From positions 5,022,001-5,086,000 of the forward strand of contig CP108521.1 of assembly GCA_035999765.1 (NCBI GenBank): 64,000 bases of DNA, read 5' to 3'. A program made the position numbers and the translations under genes. Of the stretch, positions 6,640 through 15,919 are shown piece by piece; the first letter of the stretch is position 1, and every line of letters starts with the position of its first letter. Source of the stretch: Streptomyces sp. NBC_01231 (lineage in GTDB: Bacteria; Actinomycetota; Actinomycetes; Streptomycetales; Streptomycetaceae). The notes under the pieces are model-generated. The model saw only the letters and a program-made list of their open reading frames with translations. It had not been told where the DNA came from and ran no database searches.

Positions 6640-8601
6640 TCACCGCTCCTGCGGTCGCTTCGCGATGTTCTGTACGACGACGGCTGCGAACTCCCTTGCG
6701 GAGTCGCACAGTTGCTCGGTCGGCTGCGGGGCGTACACGGTCAGCTGGAACAGTTCGGTCGTGCGGTCGCCGACGGAGTCCGTGTAGGTGCGGTGCGGTG
6801 TCCGTACGGTGCAGCTGTCGTCCTCGGCCTCGTCCGCGATGGAGTAGCTCTTGGTGCCGGCGACGTTCACCGGTGTTCCGTCGTCGGAGTCCAGCGAGTT
6901 GTCCCGGCTGAACTGGATCTCCACCTCGCGTGTGCCGTCGTCGCTCGACCAGTCGCAGGCCCAGGAACCGAAACCGCGGTCCCGGTTGTCCGCCTCGACG
7001 CCGGGAAGCCGCTTGAGTTCGGTGGCGTCGAGCAGTGCGCAGGTGTCCAGCCGGGCCAGGGAGTTCGCGGCCGGCCGCGACGAACGCCGGGGCACCGGGC
7101 CGTCGGCCAGCACGCCGACCACGTGGTCGGTGGCGGCGTCGGCCATCTGGCACGGGTCGGGCGCCGCTTCGTCGAACTGCTTCCCGATCACGCGGATCTG
7201 CTTGCCGTCGGCGGTCAGGACGGCCCGCTCGCAGGCCCTCCCGTCCCGTTTGAGGGTCACGACCGTGAGGCCGTTGGTGAGGTGGGTGGACAGGATGCCG
7301 TCGAAGTCGTCCCGGTCCGAGTCGAGGTTGACCTGGACGTCCGCGATGTCGTCACCGCTGTTGTTGCGCACCAGGACATCGCAGCGGTCGAACTCCCCGT
7401 AGTCCGGGGCGAGTACGGTGGCTCCGAAGCGGCTCAGCGATGCGACGTCGAGCAGCCCGCAGGGGTCCGCCGTACGCTCGTCGCCGATGGCACCGGCCGA
7501 CGCCGTGGCCGAGGGTTTCGCGTCGGTCGCGTCCGTACGGCCGCCCTGGTCTCCCTCGTCCTTCGAGGCCCACGGGCCGAAAAGGACCAGCCCGGCCGTG
7601 ATCGCACCCGCCGCGGCCAGCGCCACCACCGTGATCGCCAACCGGTGCCGGCGTCGGCGTACGGGCCGTGGCGGCTGCAGCATGAAGGGCGTGGAGTCTC
7701 GTGCGCGGCGTACGAGTCGCCGCAGCCGGAGTGTGGGGGACGTGAGGTCCCGCATCCGGCTGTCGTGCAACTGCTCCGCTATGTGCGGGGGCGGTGGTGC
7801 GGCACGCGTCAGCAGCTCCTGCGCCCTGGCGGCGTCGGGCCGGCGCCGGGGCTCCACCTCCAGCAGAGCGGTGAGCGGCCCCTCCAGCGGGCCGGTCCGG
7901 TGCGCGGGCTCGATGTGTCCCTCGACGGCCCGGGCCAGGTAGGCCATGAGGTGTTCGGCCTCCCCGTACGGCGACCGGCCCTCGACCGCCATGAACAGGG
8001 AGGCGCCCAGGGAGAACACGTCGGACTTCTCGCCCGCGGGCAGCCCCTTGGCCAACTCCGGGGCCAGATACCGGGGTTTGCCGCGCACACTGCCCGTCGT
8101 GCTGTGGGTGACGTCGCTCCACAGAGCCCGCGAGATCCCGAAGTCGGTCAGTCTCGCGACGCCTTCGTCGGTGACGAGGATGTTCTCCGGCGTCACATCG
8201 CCGTGCACCACGCCCTCGTGGTGGGACTTCGCCAACGCGGCCGCTATCTGGCAGCCTATCGACCCGGCATCCTCGGGCGTGAGCGGACCGCTCTCCACCA
8301 GGATCTGCGCGAGGCTGCGCGAGGGGACGTATTCCATGATGATCCAGCAGGTAGCGCCCTCGTCGACGAAGTCGAAGACGCCCACGATGTTCGGGTGGTG
8401 CAGCCGCCCGGCGTTGCGCGCCTCGCCCATGAGCCGTCGCGCTGCCCGATCGTCGTCCAGGCGTGCGCACTTGACCGCGACCTGGCGTTCGAGCCGCTCG
8501 TCCCAGGCCAGCCAGACGACGCCCATCCCGCCTCTGCCGATGGGCTCCCGCAAGAGGTACCGGCCGGCGATCTTGTCCCCGGCCTCCGGCGTCACCAGCA
8601 C
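6640..8601 (-). CDS. Membrane Ser/Thr protein kinase with two DUF3558-like sensor repeats
   Basis: A 653-residue protein. The kinase domain spans about 10-265, with the glycine loop GRGGMGVVW, VAVK lysine, catalytic loop HGDVTPEN (Gly replaces the usual Arg of HRD; the catalytic Asp is kept), DFG, and an activation loop ending in APE. A Pro/Arg-rich juxtamembrane segment precedes one helix (LAITVVALAAAGAITAGLVLF). The outer part has two similar units, each starting CGLLD or CALLD and containing a second Cys (FDRCDVL; WACDW), which recall DUF3558. The GTG at 8601 is preferred because AGGGG lies upstream and the conserved text begins there; the frame is open to 8826. It is coupled to the FHA gene. 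Confidence 0.88.
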   Translation of the reverse strand: MLVTPEAGDKIAGRYLLREPIGRGGMGVVWLAWDERLERQVAVKCARLDDDRAARRLMGEARNAGRLHHPNIVGVFDFVDEGATCWIIMEYVPSRSLAQILVESGPLTPEDAGSIGCQIAAALAKSHHEGVVHGDVTPENILVTDEGVARLTDFGISRALWSDVTHSTTGSVRGKPRYLAPELAKGLPAGEKSDVFSLGASLFMAVEGRSPYGEAEHLMAYLARAVEGHIEPAHRTGPLEGPLTALLEVEPRRRPDAARAQELLTRAAPPPPHIAEQLHDSRMRDLTSPTLRLRRLVRRARDSTPFMLQPPRPVRRRRHRLAITVVALAAAGAITAGLVLFGPWASKDEGDQGGRTDATDAKPSATASAGAIGDERTADPCGLLDVASLSRFGATVLAPDYGEFDRCDVLVRNNSGDDIADVQVNLDSDRDDFDGILSTHLTNGLTVVTLKRDGRACERAVLTADGKQIRVIGKQFDEAAPDPCQMADAATDHVVGVLADGPVPRRSSRPAANSLARLDTCALLDATELKRLPGVEADNRDRGFGSWACDWSSDDGTREVEIQFSRDNSLDSDDGTPVNVAGTKSYSIADEAEDDSCTVRTPHRTYTDSVGDRTTELFQLTVYAPQPTEQLCDSAREFAAVVVQNIAKRPQER

Positions 8602-8952
8602 CGCCCCACCCCTCGCCCCGCCGCCGATGGTCCTGCCAGACGACGGAGTGTACTCAGCCCACACCTGGCGGTGATCTCTTTCACCGGACTTCGCGCGGAC
8701 CCGCCCAGAACCCCCACAGCAGCGGGAGTGCCTCGCCTCCTGGTACCGCCGGGCCCCGGGACCCCTCCTGGACGACGAGTCGAGCGCCGAGGATCCGGGA
8801 ATCAACCTCGACTCAGCGGATGACACGGACGATCTGTGATGAGCGAGAGCCTCGGACGTCCTGTGATCGACCCTCGGCCCCGCCCAGCAGCCGGCAGCCG
8901 TACCGCAAGGGCGCTGACGTGCGGGCTCGGCTGCGATGGCCTGGCCGGGACA

Positions 8953-9288
8953 TCAGTGGCTGCGGGGCGCGTACATGATGACGGCCATGCCCGCGAGGCA
9001 GATCAGGGCTCCGGAGACGTCCCAGCGGTCGGGGCGGTAGCCGTCGGCGGCCATGCCCCAGGCGATCGAGCCGGCGACGAAGATCCCGCCGTACGCGGCG
9101 AGGATGCGTCCGAAGTTGTCGTCGGACTGGAAGGTGGCGACCACCCCGTAGAGGCCCAGGGCGATCACACCGGTGCCGATCCAGATCCAGCCCTTGTGCT
9201 CGCGGATGCCCTGCCACACCAGCCAGGCGCCGCCGATCTCGAACAGGGCGGCGACGACGAACAGGGCAACGGAACGCACAACGGTCAT
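8953..9288 (-). CDS. YnfA/UPF0060 family membrane protein
   Basis: A 111-residue protein with four helices. The family signature is clear: [20 protein letters not shown] near the N terminus, then [19 protein letters not shown] and [24 protein letters not shown]0060 proteins resemble small multidrug resistance transporters (the conserved FEIGG Glu sits in helix 1), but their substrate is poorly defined. The length is normal. It stands alone, with no partner gene. Confidence 0.9.
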   Translation of the reverse strand: MTVVRSVALFVVAALFEIGGAWLVWQGIREHKGWIWIGTGVIALGLYGVVATFQSDDNFGRILAAYGGIFVAGSIAWGMAADGYRPDRWDVSGALICLAGMAVIMYAPRSH

Positions 9289-9492
9289 GGCCGGTGAGGC
9301 TACCTGCGGCCCGGGGTGGTGATCCGAACCGGGTCAGGAGGGTGCGGCACGACCGAATGCCCCTGTCAGGGTCCGCTGAGCCGGCGTCGGCGGTTCCCGG
9401 GCGAGGGCCGGTCCGGTAGCCGCCCACCGCGTCAAGGCCGACGCCGACTCCCTGGCCGAACAGGAGGGCAGCACCCAAGGGACCGAAGGGCT

Positions 9493-9546
9493 GACGGGCG
9501 ACGGGCGACGGGCGACGGGCGACGGGCGGCGGGCGGCGGGCGGCGG
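9493..9546 (+). repeat. GGGCGAC heptamer tandem repeat
   Basis: About 7.5 copies of a 7-bp unit, shifting from GGGCGAC to GGGCGGC in the last copies. The surrounding interval 9289-9569 contains no convincing gene. Confidence 0.85.
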
Positions 9547-9569
9547 AGACCCTAACGCCCGCCCCGCCC

Positions 9570-10223
9570 TCAGCCGTTCAGGCCCAGCTCGCCCGCGCGC
9601 ACCCCGGCCTGGAAGCGCGAACCCGCGTCGAGGGCGTCGAGCAGTTCGGCGACGCGGCGACGGTAGGTTCGCAGGGACATGCCGAGCTCCCGTGCTGCTG
9701 TCTCGTCGGTGGCGCCCGATCCCAGCGCGCGCAGGACCGTCCGGCTTCCGGCATCGAGCTGGGGCTGCTCACCGCGGAGGAAGGTCTTGAGGTCGGTGGC
9801 GGTCTCCCAGGCGGCTTCGAACAGCGCGTACACACCGCCGACCAGGGTGGGCGCGGTGGTCAGGGTGTACTCGCGGCCGCCGGGGGCGGGCAGGCCGGCG
9901 AGGATCGCGAACCGGCGGTCGATGACGATCGTCTCGTGGGGGAGAGTGGTGGCGGCGATCCGCACCCGGGCGCCCCTGTCGGCGAGTTCGCCCAGATGCT
10001 CGCGGCTGCGCTCGCCAGCCAGCGCGGCCGGGCTGTACAGCTTGCGAACCTGGTGGGTGCCGCTGCTCCGCAGCCGGTCGCGGGTGGTCCGCCGGGCTGC
10101 GGGGCGGGGCCAGGTGTCGAGGTCGCGGGCGGCACAGACGAACTCCTCCTGGACGGAGGAGAACAACTGCTCGGTACGGGTGAGGAACTCCAGGTCGCCG
10201 CGGAGCGTCAGGATCTCTGCCAC
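9570..10223 (-). CDS. LuxR-type HTH transcriptional regulator
   Basis: A 217-residue protein. The C-terminal 60 residues have the LuxR/GerE pattern: LDAGSRTVLRALGSGATDETAARELGMS, then LRTYRRRVAELLDAL as recognition helix. The N-terminal 140 residues resemble the ligand-sensing region of TrmB/phospholipase-D-like regulators (IVIDRRFAILAGLPAPGG). It is divergent from an aldo/keto reductase with a 7-bp-arm palindrome between them, so it probably controls that gene. The ligand is unknown. Confidence 0.82.
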   Translation of the reverse strand: MAEILTLRGDLEFLTRTEQLFSSVQEEFVCAARDLDTWPRPAARRTTRDRLRSSGTHQVRKLYSPAALAGERSREHLGELADRGARVRIAATTLPHETIVIDRRFAILAGLPAPGGREYTLTTAPTLVGGVYALFEAAWETATDLKTFLRGEQPQLDAGSRTVLRALGSGATDETAARELGMSLRTYRRRVAELLDALDAGSRFQAGVRAGELGLNG

Positions 10224-10240
10224 CTCGCCATTCTGCCCGA

Positions 10241-10256
10241 TGGCAGCAAGCTGCCA
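10241..10256. promoter_or_regulatory. Candidate operator between LuxR and aldo/keto reductase genes
   Basis: TGGCAGC-AA-GCTGCCA is a perfect 7-bp-arm palindrome in the 74-bp divergent intergenic region, upstream of both starts. It is a likely site for the LuxR-type regulator (inference). Confidence 0.5.
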
Positions 10257-10297
10257 AGGGTTCGCAGCCCCAACGCCCCACAGTCCAGGCTGAGTCC

Positions 10298-11155
10298 ATG
10301 AACAACGACTTCCGCCTTGGTGGCGACCTTCTGATCAACCGGATCGGCTTCGGGGCCATGCGCCTGCCCACGAACAGCTTCCATGGTCCGGCCCGCGATC
10401 CCGAGACCGGTCGCGCCGTCCTGCGCCGTGCCGTCGAGCTGGGCGTCAACCACATCGACACCGCCGCCTTCTACGCCAGCGGCGACGGCACCGTCCGAGC
10501 CAACACCCTGATCCGCGAGGCCCTCCACCCCTACCCGGCCGACCTGGTGATCGCCACAAAGGTCGGCCCGGTCCGCACCCCCGACGGCGGCCTGGCCGCG
10601 ACCACGAACGCCGCGGACCTGCGGCCGCTGGTCGAGGAGAACCTCGAAGCCCTCGGCGTGGACCGCCTCGATCTGGTCTACCTGCGCATCGGGGGTATCG
10701 AGCCGCCGCCGCAGGGCGAGTCCGTCGGCGAACGCTTCGAGGCGCTGGCCGCGATGCGGGAGGAGGGCCTGATCCGCCACCTCGGCCTGAGCCACGTCGA
10801 CACCGGCCATCTCGCCGAGGCCCGTGCGATCGCACCCGTCGTAGCGGTCCAGAACCACTTCCACGCCGCCAAGCGCGATGACACCGAGCTGTTGGCCGCC
10901 TGCGAGGAGGCCGGTATCGCCTTCGTGCCGTACTTCCCGCTGGGCGGCGGCATCAGCGACCTCACGGACGACCGCCTGGCGAAGGTCGCGGACCGGCACG
11001 ACGCCACGGTCCCCCAGATCGCCCTGGCCTGGCTGCTTGCCTCCTCCCCCGTCACCCTGGCCATCCCGGGCACCGGCTCCCTCGCCCACCTGGAGGAGAA
11101 CACCGCCGCCGGGTCGATCCCCCTCAGCCGGGAGGATCTCTCGGACCTCGCCTGA
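10298..11155 (+). CDS. Aldo/keto reductase
   Basis: A 285-residue TIM-barrel oxidoreductase. The N terminus INRIGFGAMRLP and HIDTAAFYASGDGTV (catalytic Asp and Tyr) are typical, as are the Lys in IATKVGP and the NADPH-binding end (PVTLAIPGTGSLAHLEEN). The usual active-site His position in LVYLRIGG is occupied by Arg (LDLVYLRIG instead of LDLxxxHxG), as in several bacterial members of this subgroup. The substrate cannot be told. It is divergent from and probably regulated by the LuxR-type gene. Confidence 0.9.
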   Translation: MNNDFRLGGDLLINRIGFGAMRLPTNSFHGPARDPETGRAVLRRAVELGVNHIDTAAFYASGDGTVRANTLIREALHPYPADLVIATKVGPVRTPDGGLAATTNAADLRPLVEENLEALGVDRLDLVYLRIGGIEPPPQGESVGERFEALAAMREEGLIRHLGLSHVDTGHLAEARAIAPVVAVQNHFHAAKRDDTELLAACEEAGIAFVPYFPLGGGISDLTDDRLAKVADRHDATVPQIALAWLLASSPVTLAIPGTGSLAHLEENTAAGSIPLSREDLSDLA

Positions 11156-11176
11156 CCCGAGGACCACGCCGTCCCG

Positions 11177-11228
11177 CCTCAGCCCCGTGCAGGGCAGGCA
11201 CCGGGTCACGCCCCTCAGCCCCGTGCAG
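11177..11228 (+). repeat. 16-bp direct repeat pair
   Basis: CCTCAGCCCCGTGCAG occurs at 11177-11192 and 11213-11228, 36 bp apart, in the short gap between convergent genes. No function is evident. Confidence 0.7.
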
Positions 11229-11237
11229 CACATCGGC

Positions 11238-11657
11238 TCACGACGTCAGCACCTTCTGCTTGGCGTGCTGGAACTCCGCGTCGGTGATGTCGCCCTTGTT
11301 CCTGAGCTCGGACAGTTTGGCCAGCTCGTCGGCCTGGCCGCCCGTGCCGGCGCCTTCGGCCGTCTGCCGGATGTACGCGTCGATCGACTCCCGCTGGGCC
11401 CTGGCGTGTTCCTGGTCGCGCTTGCCCATGCCACGTCCGCGGGCGACGAGGTACACGAAGACTCCGAGATACGGCAGGACGATCACGAAGAAGGTCCAGC
11501 CCGTCTTCGCCCAGCCGCTCAGCGAGTCGTCGCGGAAGATGTCACCGATGACGCGGAACAGCAGGATGATCCACACGATCCACAGGAAGATCCACATCAT
11601 CGTCCAGAACGCACCCAACAGCGGATAGTCATAGGCCAGATACAGGGTGTTGCTCAT
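11238..11657 (-). CDS. Membrane protein with PLDc_N-like and SHOCT domains
   Basis: A 139-residue protein. Two N-terminal helices (FWTMMWIFLWIVWIILLFRV and GWTFFVIVLPYLGVFVYLV) form a phospholipase-D-nuclease N-terminal-type unit. A charged linker leads to a C-terminal SHOCT motif (LAKLSELRNKGDITDAEFQ). The family is common in actinobacteria and often stress-linked; the biochemical role is unknown. CAGGAGGA upstream supports the start at 11657. Confidence 0.85.
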   Translation of the reverse strand: MSNTLYLAYDYPLLGAFWTMMWIFLWIVWIILLFRVIGDIFRDDSLSGWAKTGWTFFVIVLPYLGVFVYLVARGRGMGKRDQEHARAQRESIDAYIRQTAEGAGTGGQADELAKLSELRNKGDITDAEFQHAKQKVLTS

Positions 11658-11716
11658 CTTCGTCCTCCTGAGGCCGTGCCTCGCGGCGCGACGGTCGTCT
11701 CCGGCCCTCTCGGCGG

Positions 11717-13117
11717 CTACGCGCTCTGTGCGGGGACCCGTCCGGTGCGCACGGCTTCCGTGAGGGCTTGGTGGTCGCGCTCGTTCTGATCGGCATAGCG
11801 TTCGGCGAAGTGGGTGAGCGCGCGGTCGAAGGTGTCGCCGGCTCCGAGGTAGGCGGCGATGGCGACGCGGTCCCCCGAGCGGGCGTGGGCCCGGGCCAGG
11901 GTGGCGCCGCAGAGTTCGCCGAACGCGCGCATGTCCTTGGGGACCATGAGCTGGGGTTCGGCGATGCCCTTCCAGTCCCGCAACTGGCGGATGTAGAAGT
12001 CGCGTTGGCGTCCGTCGATACCGACGACGCGTTCCCAGCCGAGGAAGATGTCGCTGGCGGCCTGCATCAGGCGCTGGCCGGCGACGACGCGTTGGCCCTG
12101 GTTGTCGTAGGCACTCGCCCCCACGTGCGGGGCCAGCACCGACAGGTCGGCTTCCTTGGCCTGGAGCAGCAGCGGATCCTCGTCGTCCCTGCCGAGCAGC
12201 AGGATGATCCAGCAGCGGGTACCGACGCTGCCCACTCCGACGACCTTGCGGGCCATGTCGACGAGCCGGTACTGACGCAGCAGATGGCGACGGTCGGACT
12301 GCAGGCTCTCGCTGTACCTCTCGATCAGCTCACGCAGTTGGTCTTCCATCGCATCGCGCTGAATGCCCGGCAGGAGGTCCTGCAGGGGCACGATCAGGGG
12401 CGGGTCGGGGGTGATCCGGCGTCGGCCGTCGACCACCCGCGTGAGCTTCTCGAAGGCCTGGAGGCTGTCGCGACCGCGCGCCTTGGTCATGGCCTGCCGG
12501 GTACGCTCGCGCCCCCGCGCCCCCAGCCTGCGGTCCGCCAGCTCCCGCAGGACGTCCATGTCGGCCTGGGTGTACCAGACGGCGAGGTTGCCCAGGCCGG
12601 CGAATTCGCGCATGCGCTCCCGGTAGGACCGGACGGTGGCCCGTACCACCAGGGCCCGTTCGGCCTCCGTGTAGCCGTTCTCGCGTCCGGCGATCACCAG
12701 GCTGGCGGCCAGCCTCTTGACGTCCCACTCCCAGGGGCCGGGCAGGGTCTCGTCGAAGTCGTTGATGTCGAACACCAGATGCCGTTCGGGCGAGGCGAGC
12801 AGCCGGAAGTTCAACAGGTGCGCGTCCCCGCACAGTTGTGCCGTGACGCCCGAGCGAGGGGTGTCGGCCAGGTCGCCGGCCATGATGGCGGCGGCACCGC
12901 GGTAGAAGCGGAAGGGCGACTCCAGCATCCGGCCGTAGCGGATGGGCACGAGTTCCTGCAACCGGGCCGCCGACTGCGCCTCGAGGGTGTCCACGGGGTC
13001 CGGTCGTTTCGCCGAGGGCTGGTAGTCCGCGTGCGCGGAGCGTGGTGCGTCCGCCCGGGCGGCCCGTCCCCGCGCCGCCCTCTCCTTCGGACTCCTCCCA
13101 CCGAGCTGGTCAGCCAT
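11717..13117 (-). CDS. DUF2252 family protein
   Basis: A 466-residue protein. Features of DUF2252 include a Lys/Arg-rich N terminus, ARLQELVPIRYGRMLESPFR, FYRGAAAIMAGDLA, CGDAHLLNFR, FDINDFDETLPGPWEWDVKR (written here in part) and GVGSVGTRCW. The GDAHLxN and DxNDFDE motifs resemble the catalytic loop and metal motif of kinase-like aminoglycoside phosphotransferases, so a phosphotransferase fold is likely; the substrate is unknown. AGGAGG lies 9 nt before the ATG at 13117. Confidence 0.9.
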   Translation of the reverse strand: MADQLGGRSPKERAARGRAARADAPRSAHADYQPSAKRPDPVDTLEAQSAARLQELVPIRYGRMLESPFRFYRGAAAIMAGDLADTPRSGVTAQLCGDAHLLNFRLLASPERHLVFDINDFDETLPGPWEWDVKRLAASLVIAGRENGYTEAERALVVRATVRSYRERMREFAGLGNLAVWYTQADMDVLRELADRRLGARGRERTRQAMTKARGRDSLQAFEKLTRVVDGRRRITPDPPLIVPLQDLLPGIQRDAMEDQLRELIERYSESLQSDRRHLLRQYRLVDMARKVVGVGSVGTRCWIILLLGRDDEDPLLLQAKEADLSVLAPHVGASAYDNQGQRVVAGQRLMQAASDIFLGWERVVGIDGRQRDFYIRQLRDWKGIAEPQLMVPKDMRAFGELCGATLARAHARSGDRVAIAAYLGAGDTFDRALTHFAERYADQNERDHQALTEAVRTGRVPAQSA

Positions 13118-13354
13118 GACGGCACCTCCTGGGTGGAGCGGCCCCGCGGAGCGACTGCCCCGTGCCGGGCCTGCGTCCATACCCTGTCTCCACGGTGGCA
13201 CAGTCCGCCCAGGCCGGCATCCGGGACCCCGGTGCGGCATAGGCCCGCGCACGCACCGACGCCCCAACGCCGCGACGCCGCGGCTCCATCGGTCGCGAGC
13301 CTGGGGCGGGAAGAGGACGCTGGACGCAGGGGGCGAACCCGATGGAGATGTCAC

Positions 13355-13630
13355 ATGGCTCCGACCGGCACAGACCCACAGCAGCACAGGCAGCGCACGT
13401 CCTTCTTCTCCCGGCCCGGTGTCCGCCGCGTCATGCCGTTCGTCCTGATCACCGCGATCGCTCTGGTCTTCATCTTCGAGAACCGTGCGGACACGGAGAT
13501 CCGCCTGCTGATCCCCATAGTGACCATGCCGTTGTGGGGTGCCCTCCTGATCGCCTGGGGCCTCGGCATGCTCGCATGCGTCGTCACCGTGCGGCGCCGC
13601 CGGGATCGTAAGCACCAAAAGCCCAGGTGA
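13355..13630 (+). CDS. LapA-domain small membrane protein
   Basis: A 91-residue protein with two helices (VMPFVLITAIALVFIFEN and LWGALLIAWGLGMLACVV) separated by the NRADTEIRLLIP segment, then a very basic tail. This matches the lipopolysaccharide-assembly A (LapA/YciS-like) domain found in small Streptomyces membrane proteins. GGAG precedes the ATG. Its role in a Gram-positive is unknown. Confidence 0.75.
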   Translation: MAPTGTDPQQHRQRTSFFSRPGVRRVMPFVLITAIALVFIFENRADTEIRLLIPIVTMPLWGALLIAWGLGMLACVVTVRRRRDRKHQKPR

Positions 13631-13750
13631 GCGCCGCTCCACCCGCCCCGAGGTGCGCGGTGTGCCCGACAGGTCGAGATTGGAAGTAGCTCCGACCGGG
13701 ACGGACGTGGAGTCCCGGCTGTACGGGGTCACACCAAGAAGGAGTCGGCC

Positions 13751-14194
13751 ATGGCGAGTCATGTGAGTGGGGCCAGTGGGGCGCACTCGGGTGCGACGAC
13801 GCGCAGTACCGCGCGCACTGGTGCCAGTAGCGGTTGGATCGTCTTCGCGGGCGTCCTGATGATCTTCGGCGGCCTGATGACGCTCTTCGCGGGCATCGCG
13901 GCCATCGCCGACGACGACGTGTTCATCGCCACCCGCAACTACACGTTCGAGTTCGATCTCACCGGTTGGGGCTGGGTCCATCTGGTCATGGGTGTGGTCA
14001 TCACGCTCGCCGGTCTCGCTCTGTTCCAGGGGGCCACCTGGGCGAGGGTCGTCGGCGTCGTGCTGGCCGGCCTCGCCATGCTGGCGAACTTCCTGTGGAT
14101 CCCGTACGCGCCGTTCTGGGCGATCGTCCTCATCGCGTTGTACGGCTTCGTGATCTGGGCCCTGTGCACAGCTCCGAGTCCGAGGGAGCGCTGA
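13751..14194 (+). CDS. DUF7144-type four-helix membrane protein
   Basis: A 147-residue protein. A Ser/Thr/Ala-rich N terminus is followed by four helices: WIVFAGVLMIFGGLMTLFAG, WVHLVMGVVITLAGLALFQG, WARVVGVVLAGLAMLANFLW and FWAIVLIALYGFVIWALC. The spacing and the GWGW motif fit the Streptomyces DUF7144 family. AGAAGGAG lies just before the ATG. It is convergent with the MFS gene, whose stop is 6 bp away. Its function is unknown. Confidence 0.8.
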   Translation: MASHVSGASGAHSGATTRSTARTGASSGWIVFAGVLMIFGGLMTLFAGIAAIADDDVFIATRNYTFEFDLTGWGWVHLVMGVVITLAGLALFQGATWARVVGVVLAGLAMLANFLWIPYAPFWAIVLIALYGFVIWALCTAPSPRER

Positions 14195-14199
14195 AGCCG

Positions 14200-15816
14200 T
14201 TACGGCTCCGTCGTGCGGGGCTGGGTCGTGGGGATCCGGTGGGTGAAGAACAGCGCGAGAAGAGCGGAGAGCGCGAGGATGGCGAGCGCGGCACGCAGCC
14301 CGTCGAGCCTCGCGCTCTCGTTCGCGTCGAGCGCCGCCTGCGTCACCTCAGGGCTCGTATCCGCGTCGTCGAGAGCGGACTCCAGCTGTGCGTCCGACAG
14401 GAACGGTACGCCGCTCTGGAGTTCGACGGTCGCCTGACTCTTGACGTCGGCCGGGATCGCCTGGCTCTGGTCGACGCTGGTCAGGAACGAGGTCGTGAGG
14501 GCGGCGATCAGGATCGACCCGGCGAGCGCGGTACCGATCGAGGCACCGAGGTTGGTCACGGCGTTCTGCACACCGCCGACCTCCGCGCTCTGCGATTCCG
14601 GCACCGCCGACACGGTGACCGACCCGAGCTGGGACGCCAGCGCCCCCATGCCGAGCCCGATCAGCAGGAGGGGGATGGTGACGATCTCCGCCCCGGCGTC
14701 CGCGTCCAGCGCGGCCATCAGGACCACCGCGCCGGCGAGCAACGCGAGGATCCCCAGCCGTACGACCCGGCGCGGGGAGACGTCCGGGAAGAAGCGGGGA
14801 ATCAGGACCGCGGCCGCCAGCAGGGTCACGGAGAGCGGCAGAATGCGGGCGCCCGTCGTGAGCGCGGACAGGCCCAGGGCCACCGACAGATAGAGCGGTA
14901 CGACGAAGAAGACGCCCATCTGCACCAGGTACTGGAAGAAGAACATCGTCAGCCCGCCGGTGAGCTGCTTGTTGCGCAGCATGGCCGGGTCGACGAGCGG
15001 CTCCCTGTCTCGCTCCACCATGCGGGCCTCCCAGCGGAGGAAGAGCCAGATCAGCAGCAGGCCCGCCAGCATCAGCCACACGACCAGCGAGACCCCGAGC
15101 CACGAGGGCGCGTCGGCCTTGGGCCGGAACCAGCCCCATTCGTCGGAGCGGAGCACGCCGTAGACGAAGATCCCGAGACCGAGTGCGGAGAGCACCGCCC
15201 CGACGAGATCGATGCGCCGGCGTTCGCCGGTCGGCGCGTCCGCGATGCGGCGGGCGAGCACCAGGATGCCGAGCACCATCACGACCTCGCCGGCGAAGAC
15301 CCAGCGCCAGGAGAAGTACGTCGTGGCGACACCGCCGATGAGCGGGCCGACCGCGATCGCCACGGCCCCGGCGGCGGCGACGAGTCCGTAGGCGGTGGGG
15401 CGGCGCTCCGGGGCGAAGTTGCCTGCCACGAGGGCCACGATCGCGGGCAGGATCAGAGCCGCTCCGATCCCTTCGAGGAAGGCCCAGCCGAGCAGCAGCA
15501 CGGGCAGGTTCGGTGCGAGCGCCGTCACGAGAGAGCCGCAGCCGTAGACGCAGCAGCCGATCATGAACGCCCGTCTGCGGCCGATCAGCGCCCCGATCTT
15601 GCCGCCCGGGATCATGAACATGGCCATCACGAGGGTGTAGGCCGTGATGGCGCCCTGGATGCCCGTCACCGTCGTGTCCACGTCCTCGGCGACCGTCGCG
15701 ATCGAGACGTTCATGACGGAGCTGTCGAGCGCCATCAGAAACTGCCCGGCCGCGAGCGTCGTCAGCACGATGCGCGCCGTTGCCGAGCTCCGCGCGGTGT
15801 CTACCCCGTCCGTCAT
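14200..15816 (-). CDS. DHA2-type MFS drug exporter (14 TM)
   Basis: A 538-residue protein of the EmrB/QacA type: 14 predicted helices, motif A-like GGKIGALIGRRRAF after helix 2, and motif C-like AAAGAVAIAVGPLIGG in helix 5. An extracytoplasmic loop before the last helix carries VDQSQAIPADVKSQ...LDANESARL, typical of actinobacterial members. It probably exports drugs by proton antiport. The ATG at 15816 is chosen by homology, as the frame is open to 16272. A 7-bp-arm palindrome lies ~105 bp upstream. Confidence 0.88.
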   Translation of the reverse strand: MTDGVDTARSSATARIVLTTLAAGQFLMALDSSVMNVSIATVAEDVDTTVTGIQGAITAYTLVMAMFMIPGGKIGALIGRRRAFMIGCCVYGCGSLVTALAPNLPVLLLGWAFLEGIGAALILPAIVALVAGNFAPERRPTAYGLVAAAGAVAIAVGPLIGGVATTYFSWRWVFAGEVVMVLGILVLARRIADAPTGERRRIDLVGAVLSALGLGIFVYGVLRSDEWGWFRPKADAPSWLGVSLVVWLMLAGLLLIWLFLRWEARMVERDREPLVDPAMLRNKQLTGGLTMFFFQYLVQMGVFFVVPLYLSVALGLSALTTGARILPLSVTLLAAAVLIPRFFPDVSPRRVVRLGILALLAGAVVLMAALDADAGAEIVTIPLLLIGLGMGALASQLGSVTVSAVPESQSAEVGGVQNAVTNLGASIGTALAGSILIAALTTSFLTSVDQSQAIPADVKSQATVELQSGVPFLSDAQLESALDDADTSPEVTQAALDANESARLDGLRAALAILALSALLALFFTHRIPTTQPRTTEP

Positions 15817-15919
15817 GCCCGAATCGTCCCAGCGGCTGTGAAGGGAGCGGCTGATCGACACCTTCCGATGGGCAGTTTTACGGCTATTGAGGTTGTTAGA
15901 GGGTAGTAGATAGCGAAAT

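Noticed and set aside
9493..9546. CRISPR array
   Set aside because: Head-to-tail 7-bp units with no spacers and no cas genes.
13834..15906. Plus-strand open frame of 690 codons opposite the MFS gene
   Set aside because: Antisense to a clear 14-helix exporter and without recognisable domains.
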